The notes beneath the pieces are model-generated. The model was not told where the DNA came from. It did no database searches and saw nothing but the letters and a program-made list of their open reading frames with translations. Shown one piece after another: positions 49,042-58,810 of a stretch of DNA of 64,000 bases (positions are counted from its first letter, which is position 1; the number at the start of each line of letters is the position of its first letter). Origin of the DNA: Chelatococcus reniformis (lineage in GTDB: Bacteria; Pseudomonadota; Alphaproteobacteria; Rhizobiales; Beijerinckiaceae); contig NZ_BMGG01000008.1 of NCBI RefSeq assembly GCF_014640075.1, forward strand, positions 389,851 through 453,850. Direction: 5' to 3'. The translations under genes were made by a program, and so were the position numbers.

Positions 49042-50253
49042 ATGCACGAGGCCAAGCGCAAGCTGGTCGTCGCGGCTGCAATAGCGTTCGGAGGGCTGGC
49101 GAGCAGCGCCCAGGCGCAGACGGCTTACGACACCGGGGCCACGGACACCGAGATCAAGATCGGCAACATCGTGCCGTATTCCGGGCCGGTGTCGATGCTG
49201 GGAACATACGGCAGGGCGCTCGCAGCCTACTTCGACAAGATCAATGCCGAGGGCGGCATCAACGGCCGCAAGATCAAGTACATCTCGCTGGACGACGGAT
49301 ACAATCCGGCGAAGACCGTCGAGGCCGCCCGCCGGCTGGTCGAACAGGACGAGGTGCTCATGCTCGTGTCCCCGGTGGGCACGGCTCAGAACGCGGCCAT
49401 TGGCGCCTACATGAACAGCAGAAAGGTCCCGCACCTCTTCGTCGGGACGGGGGCGCCGCGGTGGGGCGACTACAAGAAGACGCCCTGGAGCATGGGGTGG
49501 AATCCGAGCCTCCTGGCCGAGGGGCGCATCTACGCCCAGCATGTCCTACAGACCCGGCCGGGCGCGAAGGTCGCGATCCTCTTCCAGAACGACGATTATG
49601 GCAGGGACTTGCTCAGGGGGGTCACGCAGGCCTTCGGTGAGAAGGCTGGCGCCATGATCGTCGCCCAGCAGGCCTACGAAGCCACTGATCCGACGGTCGA
49701 CAGCCAGCTCGCCACCGCAAAATCCAGCGGCGCGGATGTCTTCATCGACCTCTCCACGCCGAAATTTACCGCCATGGCCATCCGGCGCATCGCCGAGCTC
49801 GGCTGGAAGCCCGTACACTACATCTCCTATTCGTCGCACTCCGTCGCCTCCGTGCTCGCGCCGGCGGGCCTGGACAACGCGGTCGGCGTGATCTCGTCGA
49901 CCTACCTTCGCGACCCGACCGATCCTCGCTGGAAAGACACCCCGGAGTTCGCCGGGTACACGGCCTTCATGAAGACCTACTATCCGGGCGGCAACGTCGA
50001 CGATTTCCTGAACGCCGGTGGCTACACCATCGGGCAGGCGGTCGAGCAGGTGCTACGCCAGGCCGGCGACAATCTCACGCGCGCCAACATCATGAAGCAG
50101 GCCGCCAACTTGGACATGACTTTGCCGATGCTCTACCCGGGCGTCCGGGTCAAGACGGCTGCGGATGACTACTATCCGATCAAGCAGATGCAGCCGATCC
50201 GCTTCAACGGGCGCACCTACGAGCCGATCGGCGGAATGCTCAAGGGGCAGTAG
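49042..50253 (+). CDS. ABC transporter substrate-binding protein (branched-chain amino acid/amide type)
   Basis: This 403-residue periplasmic protein has a signal peptide (LVVAAAIAFGGLASSAQAQ, cut near residue 26) and the type I Leu/amide-binding fold: IKIGNIVPYSGPVSMLGTYG, INAEGGINGRKIKYISLDDG, YNPAKTVEAARRLVEQDEVL, KVAILFQNDDYGRDLLRGV, DPTVDSQLATAKSSGADVFI. There is no lipobox. GGGAGG lies 7 bp before ATG 49042. Its operon has no permease or ATPase, so it must share a transporter encoded elsewhere, such as the one at 57812-61180. Two flanking dioxygenases suggest an organic acid or amide ligand. Confidence 0.9.
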   Translation: MHEAKRKLVVAAAIAFGGLASSAQAQTAYDTGATDTEIKIGNIVPYSGPVSMLGTYGRALAAYFDKINAEGGINGRKIKYISLDDGYNPAKTVEAARRLVEQDEVLMLVSPVGTAQNAAIGAYMNSRKVPHLFVGTGAPRWGDYKKTPWSMGWNPSLLAEGRIYAQHVLQTRPGAKVAILFQNDDYGRDLLRGVTQAFGEKAGAMIVAQQAYEATDPTVDSQLATAKSSGADVFIDLSTPKFTAMAIRRIAELGWKPVHYISYSSHSVASVLAPAGLDNAVGVISSTYLRDPTDPRWKDTPEFAGYTAFMKTYYPGGNVDDFLNAGGYTIGQAVEQVLRQAGDNLTRANIMKQAANLDMTLPMLYPGVRVKTAADDYYPIKQMQPIRFNGRTYEPIGGMLKGQ

Positions 50254-50264
50254 CACGCACCGTC

Positions 50265-50284
50265 GGGGCGCCACCTACCGCCCC
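50265..50284 (+). other. Hairpin between the solute-binding-protein and second dioxygenase genes
   Basis: GGGGCG and CGCCCC pair around an 8-nt loop, 12 bp after the stop. Such hairpins often protect abundant solute-binding-protein mRNA and lower expression of the downstream gene. There is no T-run. Confidence 0.4.
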
Positions 50285-50381
50285 GGCGGGCCGGCCGAGA
50301 TCCGGCCCATTGCGATATCTTCCATGGCTGGCACATGGCTGCGCGGCGCCTGCCCGCAGGAACTCTGGGGAGGAGCACAAG

Positions 50382-51167
50382 TTGCGGACGGCCCTACCAC
50401 CCATCACCGATGACCTCGGCCAGGCCGAGCGCGACCTTCGGGAGCATGGCATCTGCCTCGTCACCGGGGTGCTCACCCCCGCGCAGCTGGCCGACGTGCG
50501 CAGTGCGTTGTACCGTGCGGCGAAGCTGGACGCTCAGCGCAACGTCACCCACAGCGGCTTCAAACTCGACTACGGCGAGGGCAACCATCGCGTCTGGAAC
50601 ACGCTGAGCCTGGACCCCGTGTTCGCGGACCTCGTCGAGCATCCCGTCGCGCTGCGGCTCGTCCGATCCGTTCTCGGCTGGCCCGCACTGCTGGGCAACC
50701 AATCCGCGAATATCGCGCTGCCGGGCTGCGTCGGCGGCATGCTGCACGCCGACCAGATCTTCGTCCAGGAGCCGTGGCCGGCGTTGCCGCAGGGGTGCAA
50801 CGTGGCCTGGTGCATCGACGAGTTCACCGAAGAGAACGGCGCAACCCGCTTCGTTCCCGGCAGCCATCTCCACCACCGCCCGCCCGGCGAAGACGACCGG
50901 GACATCTCGGTGCCGGCCGTCGGGCCGGCCGGCACGGTCGTGGTGTTCGAAAGCCGTCTCTGGCATCGCACCGGGGAGAACCGCACCACGGACCGGACCC
51001 GCGCGGGGCTGTTCGGCTGGTACACCCGGCCCATCTACCGGGCTCAGGAGAACTGGTTCCTATCGCTCAATCCCAGGATCCTGGAGGGGGCATCGGACGA
51101 CCTGCTGGTCCTGCTGGGCTACAAGACCGAGGGCTTGGGAAAGATCAACGGTCGCTCGCCCAGGTAG
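50382..51167 (+). CDS. Phytanoyl-CoA dioxygenase (PhyH) family protein 2
   Basis: This 261-residue iron/2-oxoglutarate oxygenase has His122-x-Asp124 ([14 protein letters not shown]) and distal His195 ([18 protein letters not shown]). Shared PhyH parts are [40 protein letters not shown] and [15 protein letters not shown]. It is a distant paralogue of the dioxygenase two genes upstream. I chose the TTG at 50382 because GGGGAGGAG lies just before it; an in-frame ATG at 50310 lacks a ribosome site. The gene sits 129 bp after the solute-binding-protein gene. Confidence 0.86.
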   Translation: MRTALPPITDDLGQAERDLREHGICLVTGVLTPAQLADVRSALYRAAKLDAQRNVTHSGFKLDYGEGNHRVWNTLSLDPVFADLVEHPVALRLVRSVLGWPALLGNQSANIALPGCVGGMLHADQIFVQEPWPALPQGCNVAWCIDEFTEENGATRFVPGSHLHHRPPGEDDRDISVPAVGPAGTVVVFESRLWHRTGENRTTDRTRAGLFGWYTRPIYRAQENWFLSLNPRILEGASDDLLVLLGYKTEGLGKINGRSPR

Positions 51168-51309
51168 CGGGCCGCCCGGCCGCATCCCCGAATGCGAGTG
51201 GGCATCGCCGATCAATATCGCTCGGCCGGTCACCCCCGTGACGGCGGTGGACGCAAGGTCCGAGTCGATCACCCTTTCCGCCGTGGCGGTTCCGTCCCAT
51301 ATTGGGACG

Positions 51310-54099
51310 ATGCCGAAAGCCCCCAAGATTCCCGTATCGGGTCAGCCGGAGACGCCCAAGCGGCCGCGCGCCAGCCGGGGCAAGGCGGGCAAGCCCGAGC
51401 TCAAGCCGCTCGACGAGCACCTGGCCGATCTGCTCAACCCCGGCATCAAGCGGGGGCGCGCCGCTCCCGGTACGGCGGCGAGCGACCGCCACGGCTTGGG
51501 CGAGCGCGGCCTGGATGAACGCGGCTTGGACGAACGCGGGATGGGCGAGCGGCCGCAGGCCGCCTACGATGTCTCCCGCGGCGACGCGCTGGCGTCGGAT
51601 TCGGCCCTGGTGCCCAAGCGCGGCCGCAAATGGGGGCCGGGTGACGAGAGTCTTAGCCGCGACGACATTCTCAAGGCCGCGCCCCGCCGCGTGCGCGAAG
51701 GCAACGTCGCCCGCGACGGCGAGGATGACGACAGCGCCCTGACGACGGGTGCGTCGGCAACGCTCGATGCGCTGAGCAAGCTGCTGACTGAGGGCGACCC
51801 GACCCACAAGGACAAGCCGTGGACGCCGCACCGGCCGTCGCGGCCAGAGAAGTCCGAGGGCGGAATCGGCTTCACCCTCGTCTCCGACTTCGCGCCCGCC
51901 GGCGACCAGCCCCAGGCCATCACCGAACTGGTGGACGGGGTGAACCGCCTGGAGCGCGACCAGGTGCTGCTCGGCGTCACCGGCTCGGGCAAGACCTTCA
52001 CCGCCGCGCAGATCATCCAGGCGACGCAGCGCCCTGCCCTGGTGCTGGCGCCGAACAAGACGTTGGCCGCGCAGCTCTACGGTGAGTTCAAGTCGTTTTT
52101 TCCCAATAACGCGGTCGAATACTTCGTATCATACTACGATTACTATCAGCCGGAAGCCTACGTTCCACGCTCCGACACTTATATCGAGAAGGAAAGCTCG
52201 GTCAACGAGCAGATCGACCGCATGCGCCACTCGGCGACGCGCGCCCTGCTGGAACGCGACGACGTCATCATCGTCGCCTCGGTCTCGTGCATCTACGGTA
52301 TCGGCTCGGTCGAGACCTATACGGCCATGACCTTCTCGATAAAGGTGGGCGAGCGCATCGAGCAGCGCCAGTTGCTGGCCGATCTGGTGGCGCTGCAATA
52401 CAAGCGCATCCAGAGCGATTTCGCCCGCGGCACCTTCCGCGTGCGCGGCGACGTCATCGAGCTGTTTCCCGCCCACATGGAAGACCGGGCCTGGCGCATC
52501 GGTCTGTTCGGCGACGAGGTCGAGACCATCGTCGAGTTCGACCCGCTCACGGGGCACAAGACCGCCGACCTGTCCTTCGTCAAGGTCTACGCCAACTCCC
52601 ACTACGTCACGCCCAAGCCGACGCTGGGCCAGGCCGTCAAGTCGATCAAGGAGGAGCTGAAGTGGCGCCTCGACGACCTGAACCGGAGCGGCCGTTATCT
52701 GGAGGCGCAGCGGCTGGAGCAGCGCACCAGCTTCGATATCGAGATGCTGGAGGCGACCGGCGTCTGCGCCGGCATCGAGAACTATTCCCGCTACCTCACC
52801 GGGCGCCGGCCGGGCGAGCCGCCGCCGACCCTGTTCGAGTACCTGCCCGACAATGCTCTGGTCTTCGTCGACGAGAGCCACGTCACCGTGCCGCAGATCG
52901 GGGCGATGTACCGCGGCGACTTCCGCCGCAAGGCGACCTTGGCCGAGTACGGCTTCCGCCTGCCCTCGTGCATGGACAATCGGCCGCTGCGCTTCGAGGA
53001 ATGGGAGGCGATGCGGCCGCAGACCGTCCATGTCTCGGCCACGCCCGGTGACTGGGAGATGGAGCGCACCGGCGGCGTCTTCGTCGAGCAGGTGATCCGG
53101 CCCACCGGCCTGGTCGACCCGCCGGTGGAGATGCGGCCGGCGCGCAGTCAGGTCGACGACGTGCTCGGCGAGATCCGCGCGACGGCGGCGCAGGGCTATC
53201 GCGCGCTGGTCACCGTGCTCACCAAGCGCATGGCCGAGGACCTGACGGAATACCTGCACGAGAACGGGGTGCGCGTGCGTTACATGCACTCGGACATCGA
53301 CACCCTGGAGCGCATCGAGATCATCCGCGACCTCCGGCTCGGCGCCTTCGACGTCCTGGTCGGCATCAATCTGCTGCGCGAGGGCCTCGACATTCCCGAG
53401 TGCGCGCTGGTCGCCATCCTCGACGCCGACAAGGAGGGTTTCCTGCGCTCGGAGACCTCGCTGATCCAGACCATCGGCCGCGCCGCCCGCAACGTCGACG
53501 GCCGTGTTCTGCTCTATGCCGACCACGTCACCGGCTCGATCGAGCGGGCACTGGCGGAAACCAACCGTCGCCGCGACAAGCAACTCGCCTGGAACGCCGC
53601 CAACGGCATCACGCCGCAGAGCGTCAAGAAGAACATCGCCGACATCCTCGACAGCGTCTACGAGCGCGACCACGTCATCGTCGACGCGGGCCTGGCCAAG
53701 GCGGCGGCGCCCATCGGCCACAACCTCAAGACGGTGCTGGCCGATCTGGAAAAGCGCATGCGGGCCGCCGCCGCCGACCTCGACTTCGAGACCGCGGCGC
53801 GCCTGCGCGACGAGATCAAGCGCCTGCAGGCGACCGAGCTTGCCATCGCCGACGATCCCCTCGCCCGCCAGACCGAGGTTCAGGACAAGGCGGGCGGCTT
53901 CGCCGGCCAGCGCCGCTACGGCGCCGCCGGCAACCTGCCGCCGCCGGAGACCACGCGTGCCCGCAAGCCCACCCTCGACGAAATGGGCCCGCACAACCGC
54001 GAACTCCCGCTGACCCCGGAGAACTATGTCCCCCCGGCCCGCTCCACCGCAGGCTGGCCCGGCCAGAAGCCGAAATATCGGGGGCGGAAGGGAAAATAA
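51310..54099 (+). CDS. uvrB: Excinuclease ABC subunit UvrB
   Basis: This 929-residue helicase-like subunit loads UvrC at DNA damage. Walker A is GVTGSGKTF (Lys228), the beta-hairpin is [24 protein letters not shown]-like Walker B is VFVDESHVT, motif VI is [20 protein letters not shown], and the C-terminal UVR motif is [20 protein letters not shown]. The first 180 or so residues are an extension absent in E. coli UvrB, containing four GLxER-type repeats (62-81). I recall similar extensions in Rhizobiales. ATG 51310 is preferred over 51238 by its better ribosome site. Confidence 0.96.
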   Translation: MPKAPKIPVSGQPETPKRPRASRGKAGKPELKPLDEHLADLLNPGIKRGRAAPGTAASDRHGLGERGLDERGLDERGMGERPQAAYDVSRGDALASDSALVPKRGRKWGPGDESLSRDDILKAAPRRVREGNVARDGEDDDSALTTGASATLDALSKLLTEGDPTHKDKPWTPHRPSRPEKSEGGIGFTLVSDFAPAGDQPQAITELVDGVNRLERDQVLLGVTGSGKTFTAAQIIQATQRPALVLAPNKTLAAQLYGEFKSFFPNNAVEYFVSYYDYYQPEAYVPRSDTYIEKESSVNEQIDRMRHSATRALLERDDVIIVASVSCIYGIGSVETYTAMTFSIKVGERIEQRQLLADLVALQYKRIQSDFARGTFRVRGDVIELFPAHMEDRAWRIGLFGDEVETIVEFDPLTGHKTADLSFVKVYANSHYVTPKPTLGQAVKSIKEELKWRLDDLNRSGRYLEAQRLEQRTSFDIEMLEATGVCAGIENYSRYLTGRRPGEPPPTLFEYLPDNALVFVDESHVTVPQIGAMYRGDFRRKATLAEYGFRLPSCMDNRPLRFEEWEAMRPQTVHVSATPGDWEMERTGGVFVEQVIRPTGLVDPPVEMRPARSQVDDVLGEIRATAAQGYRALVTVLTKRMAEDLTEYLHENGVRVRYMHSDIDTLERIEIIRDLRLGAFDVLVGINLLREGLDIPECALVAILDADKEGFLRSETSLIQTIGRAARNVDGRVLLYADHVTGSIERALAETNRRRDKQLAWNAANGITPQSVKKNIADILDSVYERDHVIVDAGLAKAAAPIGHNLKTVLADLEKRMRAAAADLDFETAARLRDEIKRLQATELAIADDPLARQTEVQDKAGGFAGQRRYGAAGNLPPPETTRARKPTLDEMGPHNRELPLTPENYVPPARSTAGWPGQKPKYRGRKGK
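51493..51552 (+). repeat. Four tandem 15-bp repeats inside uvrB
   Basis: Each unit encodes [15 protein letters not shown] or GMGER. The DNA copies differ at third positions, so the array is old or selected at protein level. It lies in the charged N-terminal extension, outside the helicase core. Confidence 0.75.
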
Positions 54100-54176
54100 G
54101 GCGCACGCGCTGACCTGGCCGATTTCGCAGCACGCTCGCAGCACCGCCACCCACACCGCAAACGGTCTGACCTGAC

Positions 54177-54956
54177 CTATGCGGCCGGCTTACCGTCCGC
54201 GTAGCTCACCCCCATGCCGGCGCGCACATCCTGCTGAATGCCATATTGCGGAAATGGATAGCGCAGGCCGTTCCTGGACAGGGCCTCCATGCCGGCGATT
54301 GCCTGACCGAGCATGTCGGGCGGCAGGGCCATCAGCATCTCATCGTCCAGCACGCCGCCGTAGCGGCGTTCGGCGAAGCAGGGGATCGACAAGCTGGGCT
54401 GGCGTGTCTTCAAGGCGCGGCCCCAGGAGTCGGCGCAGGCGGATTCGCCCACGACACTCCAGTCGAAGCGCTTGTAGCCGGCCCATTGCAACCCGTTGAT
54501 GAAATACATCATGGCTCCCGGCGTTGCATAAAACAGCGCGATATCGGGTGGATCGAGCCGCCCGGATGATAGCGGCGAGACGGCGATCGCCTGATATCGG
54601 CCATCCTCGACGCAGTTCATTGCCGCTTGGTGGGCGCCGGCATCCTCAGGTGTCGAATACCAGACGCCGACCATGCGCTGCCCGGATGTCCATTCGGCAT
54701 CCTTGGCGTTGCCGAGGCCGATCACCGCTCTGCACTGTGCGCCCACCAAGTCCTCAGCGGTCGCCCCTACGGTCCATCCAAGCCGAGCAGCCTGTGCGAC
54801 GACCTGATCGAAGGCGTGAATGGCCTTTGGGCGGCGGATGCGCGGAATGGCCGCCATGTCCTCAACACGCTCGAACAGCTTCATGCCGAATGGCGCGTTG
54901 CGCAACTTCAGCAGCCGTTCAAGTTCAGCCGCCTGGCCGAGCAGATCATTAGGCAT
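54177..54956 (-). CDS. DUF169 domain-containing protein
   Basis: This 259-residue protein matches DUF169, described mainly in methanogens and some bacteria. Segments are NAPFGMKLFERVEDMAAIPR, LGWTVGATAEDLVGAQCRAV, VSPLSSGRLDPPDIALFYAT, PGAMMYFINGLQWAGYKRFD, GESACADSWGRALKTRQPSL and DDEMLMALPPDMLGQAIAGM. Several cysteines (in GAQCRAV, ESACADSW, SIPCFAERR) are typical. ATG 54956 follows GGAG; the in-frame extension to 55145 is unlikely. It converges with uvrB. The family is sometimes linked to metal or acyl metabolism, but the function is not known. Confidence 0.8.
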   Translation of the reverse strand: MPNDLLGQAAELERLLKLRNAPFGMKLFERVEDMAAIPRIRRPKAIHAFDQVVAQAARLGWTVGATAEDLVGAQCRAVIGLGNAKDAEWTSGQRMVGVWYSTPEDAGAHQAAMNCVEDGRYQAIAVSPLSSGRLDPPDIALFYATPGAMMYFINGLQWAGYKRFDWSVVGESACADSWGRALKTRQPSLSIPCFAERRYGGVLDDEMLMALPPDMLGQAIAGMEALSRNGLRYPFPQYGIQQDVRAGMGVSYADGKPAA

Positions 54957-55190
54957 CGTGGTCTCCTGCGAAGTGCTCGCGGCCGCTCGCCGATGACGGC
55001 CCCGGGCCAGAGTAAGGAAACCCGGGAGCTCTGTCCTCGCCAAGTTCGGCCGACCTTGGGCCGCGAAGTGCGAGGCGCGATCGACCGTCTTGAGCCGGAT
55101 GTTGTCGCCTGATTCGTCATCCAGCCCATAGAGTCCGCATCGCAATTCACGGGTGGGCGTTGCACCTGATGAGATCGCCGACCGCGGCGA

Positions 55191-55297
55191 CTAGAGCGTT
55201 TTTCGAGCGAAGTGGACGCCGGTTCGCGTGAAGAAAACGCGGCAAATCAAACAGATAGAGCATTTCGGCGATTCGAAGGAACGCGGAAATACGCTAG
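55191..55297 (-). repeat. 105-bp interspersed repeat, copy 2 (inverted)
   Basis: The plus strand reads CTAGAGCGTTTTTCGAGCGA at the left, AAGTGGACGCCGGTTCGCGT inside, and ends GGAAATACGCTAG. It is the reverse complement of copy 1 at 34807-34911 with few changes. The two copies are 20 kb apart in opposite orientation. Confidence 0.88.
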
Positions 55298-55740
55298 GTG
55301 CTCGCTGAGGACATGCTCACCACGCCTCTGTCCGCAGCGGTCCGGTAGAGAGCGTCAGCCGCCGATGGCGGCACGTAGGCTGGTTGTTCGCCGTCGATGA
55401 ACACGACATCGTCCGGCTCGATCTCAAACGTCCCGCAGCTCCGGTGTCTCGCCCTCGTCGCGCGCCGACGAAAGCCATGGTCGAGCCCCATCGCCACCAC
55501 ACCCGCGGGCCGTCCGGATGGCGAGCCGCGAGCCCGCAAGACACGCCCGTGTTCCCACAGCACCTCTGTCGCACCATCAGCGTGCGCCAGCGACCATGCC
55601 CCTCCCGGACGCGCCAGCCGGGCAGCCTGGTGGTGCCGAACCGCGCCTCGTCATCCCATCGTCCGGACCGCGCATCACTCCAGGCGACCAGGGATCGTTC
55701 TCATCCAGATATTCTTGCGTGAATTCTCGCCCGCGGCCGA
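55298..55740. other. Possible decayed minus-strand gene
   Basis: No intact gene fits. On the minus strand, short protein-like runs appear in different frames one after another: EFTQEYLDENDPWS, then WDDEARFGTTRLPGWRVREG, then EIEPDDVVFIDGEQPAYVP. This looks like a coding remnant with several frameshifts, bordered on one side by the 105-bp repeat. The family is not recognised. Confidence 0.3.
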
Positions 55741-57699
55741 TTACAGATCCTCATCCAGCCATACCCGCCCGAAGACGAAGCCGCGCGGCGCCCGGATCGT
55801 CGCTCGCACGTGTCCATCGCCGACCTTCAAATCGCCCTGTCCTCCCAGGATCTCGCAAGCGGACGCCTGGAGCAGCGGCACCGGCATGGTCGCTTCCGCT
55901 GCCGGGCTGAGCTCGCGGAACAGCAGGAGATAGCCCGATCGCCGGTCGGGAGCGATGGCGGCGAAGCCCGTCCAGCTCACACCGTCCGGTGCCGCGCCGA
56001 TGGGCAGAATCGAGCCGGCGAAGACGGCGTCGCGATAGGCCTTCCAGGTGGCGATCAGGGGTGCCGCTTCGGCGAAATAGCTCTCCGGCAGCCCGGACAC
56101 TTCGAACCAGGCCAGGGGCGATGCGAACATCACCGTGGCGAAGACGCAATCCGGGCGATAGGAGGCCGGCGCCAACGGATCGTCGGTGTACTTGTCCACA
56201 TGACGGGCGTTGTTCAGCCACTCCATGCGCAGGCGCAGCGGATCCAGGTAGTGGGCCAGCTGCCATAGGCTGCGCAGGGTCGCGTGCGGCCAGTAGCGCC
56301 GGGTGTCCGTGTAGCGGTTCTCGATGAACAGCGGTCCGGCATCCAGCCGGCCGAAATAGCCGGGTCGCGTTTCCGCCGTGACGTCGCAGTCGAGCAGGAT
56401 GCGGCCGTCCGACCGGCGCAGCACATGGTCGAAGAAGGCGTGCAGGTTGCGTTCGCCGCGCTTGCTGCGCAGCTTGACGCTGTCGACCTTGAAATGGTCG
56501 ATGCCATGGTCCGCATGAAGCTGCAGAAGACGCTCGGCGTCTTTGTGCCAATGGGCGAAGTCGTCGGCGGAATCGGGAGCGAACCACAGGCCGAGACGCA
56601 CGCCCAGCGCCTTGGCCTGTTGCACCAGCGGCGCCAGCCCGTGGGGAAAGCGCTCGGGATGCACGGCCCAGAAGTCCTGGTCGGCCCCGTGGAAGCCTTC
56701 CCAGACGCCGCCGGTGACGTCTGCGCGGACAGAATTGCTGGTGGTGCCCTTCTGCCAGCCGTCATCGATCTGGACGACCTCGACACCCAGCCGGTGGGCG
56801 GCGGTGATTTCCGCGCTCAGGAACGCCGCATTGATGCGGCCGTCGCGGTTGCGGTCGCCCCAGGTGTTGGAGAGCAGCAAACCGTCGCGGCCGATGCGAT
56901 AGGGGCGCACGGCGCGCTGGTGTGCCTGCAACGCGGCCGTCCGGCCCGCGCGGCCGTCGCTGGAGAGGATGACTGTCCACCCGTAGCCCGGCTGATCGTC
57001 GTCGACCGTGTTGCCGTGCCCCTTGAGCATCACACGCCGCTCGTTCGCGCGCACGACGAGATCAACGGGCGTAGGGACGGGCCGGGCATAGGGGAGCGGC
57101 GCCTGCTTGAGCAGGAGCAGCCCGCCGCCCGTCAGCACATCCTCCACGGCGAAGAGGCAGCCTGCCAGGCGCAACTCCTGCTCCGACGGATGCAGCAGCC
57201 ACTCGGCCTCCTGCACGAGCTCGTTGCGAGCATCGGTCCCATCGTGGAAGTCGACCCGGGTCAGCCTCAGATGGAACGGGGTCAGAGCGAGCGCTTCCAG
57301 CACGTCGGCGCCATCGCCCTGGCCGGGCGTGTCAAGGCCGGTCGCGGCGAGGCGCGTGGTCACCGCGGCGACGCCGGGACTAATCTCGAAGCCATAGGTC
57401 AGACTGGATCCGGCACCGACGGCGCTCAGCACAGCCGCCAGGGTGCCGTCCGCATCGTGCGTGGTCAGCGTCACCACGCGATCCTCTGCAACGGGCTGTC
57501 CCACGGGGACGGGAGCGGGGCTCCGTCGCCTGTCCTGAAGCCATTCTGTGCGCGTGGGCTTGTGATAGAGCGACGTCGCGACGAGGCCGCCGCCCGCATC
57601 GACACGCCATCGGCGTTCGATCAGATCGTTGCCGGCAACGAACTCGCGTCCCCGTCGTTCGAGCCGAGCGTAGCACGGGCCGGCCGCTCCCATATGCAT
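55741..57699 (-). CDS. Glycoside hydrolase family 36-like alpha-galactosidase
   Basis: This 652-residue enzyme has an N-terminal beta-sandwich (about 1-280) and a TIM-barrel. AAHRLGVEVVQIDDGWQKGT is the conserved strand. DHFKVDSVKLRSKRGERN holds the nucleophile Asp, and ILLDCDVTAETRPGYFG probably holds the acid/base Asp, as in GH36/GH27 retaining enzymes. No signal peptide is seen, so a cytosolic oligosaccharide is the likely substrate. ATG 57699 is preferred over GTG 57717 because GAGGAG precedes it by 6 bp. The gene follows the branched-chain-type ABC operon on the same strand (112 bp), though a sugar role would be odd for that transporter. Confidence 0.83.
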   Translation of the reverse strand: MHMGAAGPCYARLERRGREFVAGNDLIERRWRVDAGGGLVATSLYHKPTRTEWLQDRRRSPAPVPVGQPVAEDRVVTLTTHDADGTLAAVLSAVGAGSSLTYGFEISPGVAAVTTRLAATGLDTPGQGDGADVLEALALTPFHLRLTRVDFHDGTDARNELVQEAEWLLHPSEQELRLAGCLFAVEDVLTGGGLLLLKQAPLPYARPVPTPVDLVVRANERRVMLKGHGNTVDDDQPGYGWTVILSSDGRAGRTAALQAHQRAVRPYRIGRDGLLLSNTWGDRNRDGRINAAFLSAEITAAHRLGVEVVQIDDGWQKGTTSNSVRADVTGGVWEGFHGADQDFWAVHPERFPHGLAPLVQQAKALGVRLGLWFAPDSADDFAHWHKDAERLLQLHADHGIDHFKVDSVKLRSKRGERNLHAFFDHVLRRSDGRILLDCDVTAETRPGYFGRLDAGPLFIENRYTDTRRYWPHATLRSLWQLAHYLDPLRLRMEWLNNARHVDKYTDDPLAPASYRPDCVFATVMFASPLAWFEVSGLPESYFAEAAPLIATWKAYRDAVFAGSILPIGAAPDGVSWTGFAAIAPDRRSGYLLLFRELSPAAEATMPVPLLQASACEILGGQGDLKVGDGHVRATIRAPRGFVFGRVWLDEDL

Positions 57700-57811
57700 C
57701 GCACACTCCTCGCCCACTCCTGCGATGCAGGCGGCTGGCCCATGGCGGTCGCGCCGCGTGGCAGCGCCCGGTATATGGCGCAGTCCATGGCGCTCCGGCG
57801 ACGGCCGGCGG

Positions 57812-58810
57812 TCAATCTTTTACGGTTCGCACATCGGGCATGGAGCCCGCTACCGACTCGCCTCGCCGGCGCCCCAGCGCAACCAGGGAGCGGCCAAGTC
57901 CGACCAGGCCGCCCGGCAGGAAAGCCAGTACGACGACCAGCACACTGCCCAGCACGATCTTGTCGACGTAGCCACCGAACGAGAAGAACTTCTCCTGGAT
58001 CTGGACCAGGGCGACCCCGATCAGGGGACCGAGCAGCAGGCGGCGGCCGACCAGCACCACCGACGTCAGCATCAGGATGAGGAAATAGGTCTCCAGCAGG
58101 TCGGCGCTGACGAAGGAACGCTGGTAGGCATAGAGCCAGCCAGCCGCGGCGGTGACCGGTGCGGAGAGCAGGAAGATCTGGAGCCGCGTGCGCTTGGGAT
58201 CGATCCCCGACATCGTTGCCAGGCGGGGGTTGAGGTGAACCATGACCGCCGCCTGGCCGAGGCGGGAGCGGCGGAAGGCGTGCATGAGATAGAGCGTCAC
58301 CAGCAGCAGTCCGTAGGCGACCGGCCAGAGCTGCGCATCGGTTTCGGCGCGCAGGCCAAGCGGCGCGAGGGTGAACGGCGGAATGCCGCGCAGGCCGTCG
58401 GAGCCGCCGAGGAATTCCCAGTTGGCGGCGACGGTCATGGCGACCACGGCGACGGCGTAGGTCACCAGCGAGAAGACGAATTCCTTCAGCCGCAGCGTCA
58501 CCACGCCGAGGATCGCTGCGGCGACGACGGCAAGAATGATGGCGCCGAGGAGGGTCGCCACGGGGCCGAGGCCAAGCCGGGTCGCCAGCATGGCCGCCGC
58601 GTAAGCGCCGATGGCGAAGAATACCGTGTGCGCCAGGCTGACCTCGCCCAGGTCCGACACGATCATGTCGAGGCCGTAGGCCATGACCGCGAAGATGGCG
58701 ATCAGCACGGCCGCGCTGTAGACGGCGCCGGTGCCCCCGAGCAGCGCCGGAGCGAACAGGCCGGCGGCGGCGATCGCGACGATCAGCGCGAGGCGCAGCG
58801 CAGGCGCCAT
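57812..58810 (-). CDS. livM: Branched-chain amino acid ABC transporter permease (LivM-like)
   Basis: This 332-residue inner-membrane subunit has about nine to ten helices. Signatures are MAYGLDMIVSDLGEVSLAHT, VFFAIGAYAAAMLATRLGLG, GSDGLRGIPPFTLAP and TSVVLVGRRLLLGPLIGVAL (the cytoplasmic coupling loop). ATG 58810 overlaps the LivH stop by one base. The C-terminal tail is Arg-rich (LGRRRGESVAGSMPDVRTV). It is the last transporter gene of the operon. Confidence 0.9.
   Translation of the reverse strand: MAPALRLALIVAIAAAGLFAPALLGGTGAVYSAAVLIAIFAVMAYGLDMIVSDLGEVSLAHTVFFAIGAYAAAMLATRLGLGPVATLLGAIILAVVAAAILGVVTLRLKEFVFSLVTYAVAVVAMTVAANWEFLGGSDGLRGIPPFTLAPLGLRAETDAQLWPVAYGLLLVTLYLMHAFRRSRLGQAAVMVHLNPRLATMSGIDPKRTRLQIFLLSAPVTAAAGWLYAYQRSFVSADLLETYFLILMLTSVVLVGRRLLLGPLIGVALVQIQEKFFSFGGYVDKIVLGSVLVVVLAFLPGGLVGLGRSLVALGRRRGESVAGSMPDVRTVKD

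Noticed and set aside
52129..54156. 675-codon open frame antisense to uvrB
   Set aside because: No recognisable motif, and it is fully covered by the certain uvrB gene.
55741..57699. Assigning the GH36-like enzyme a specific sugar
   Set aside because: Active-site residues show the clan and mechanism only. The neighbouring transporter is not a sugar type.
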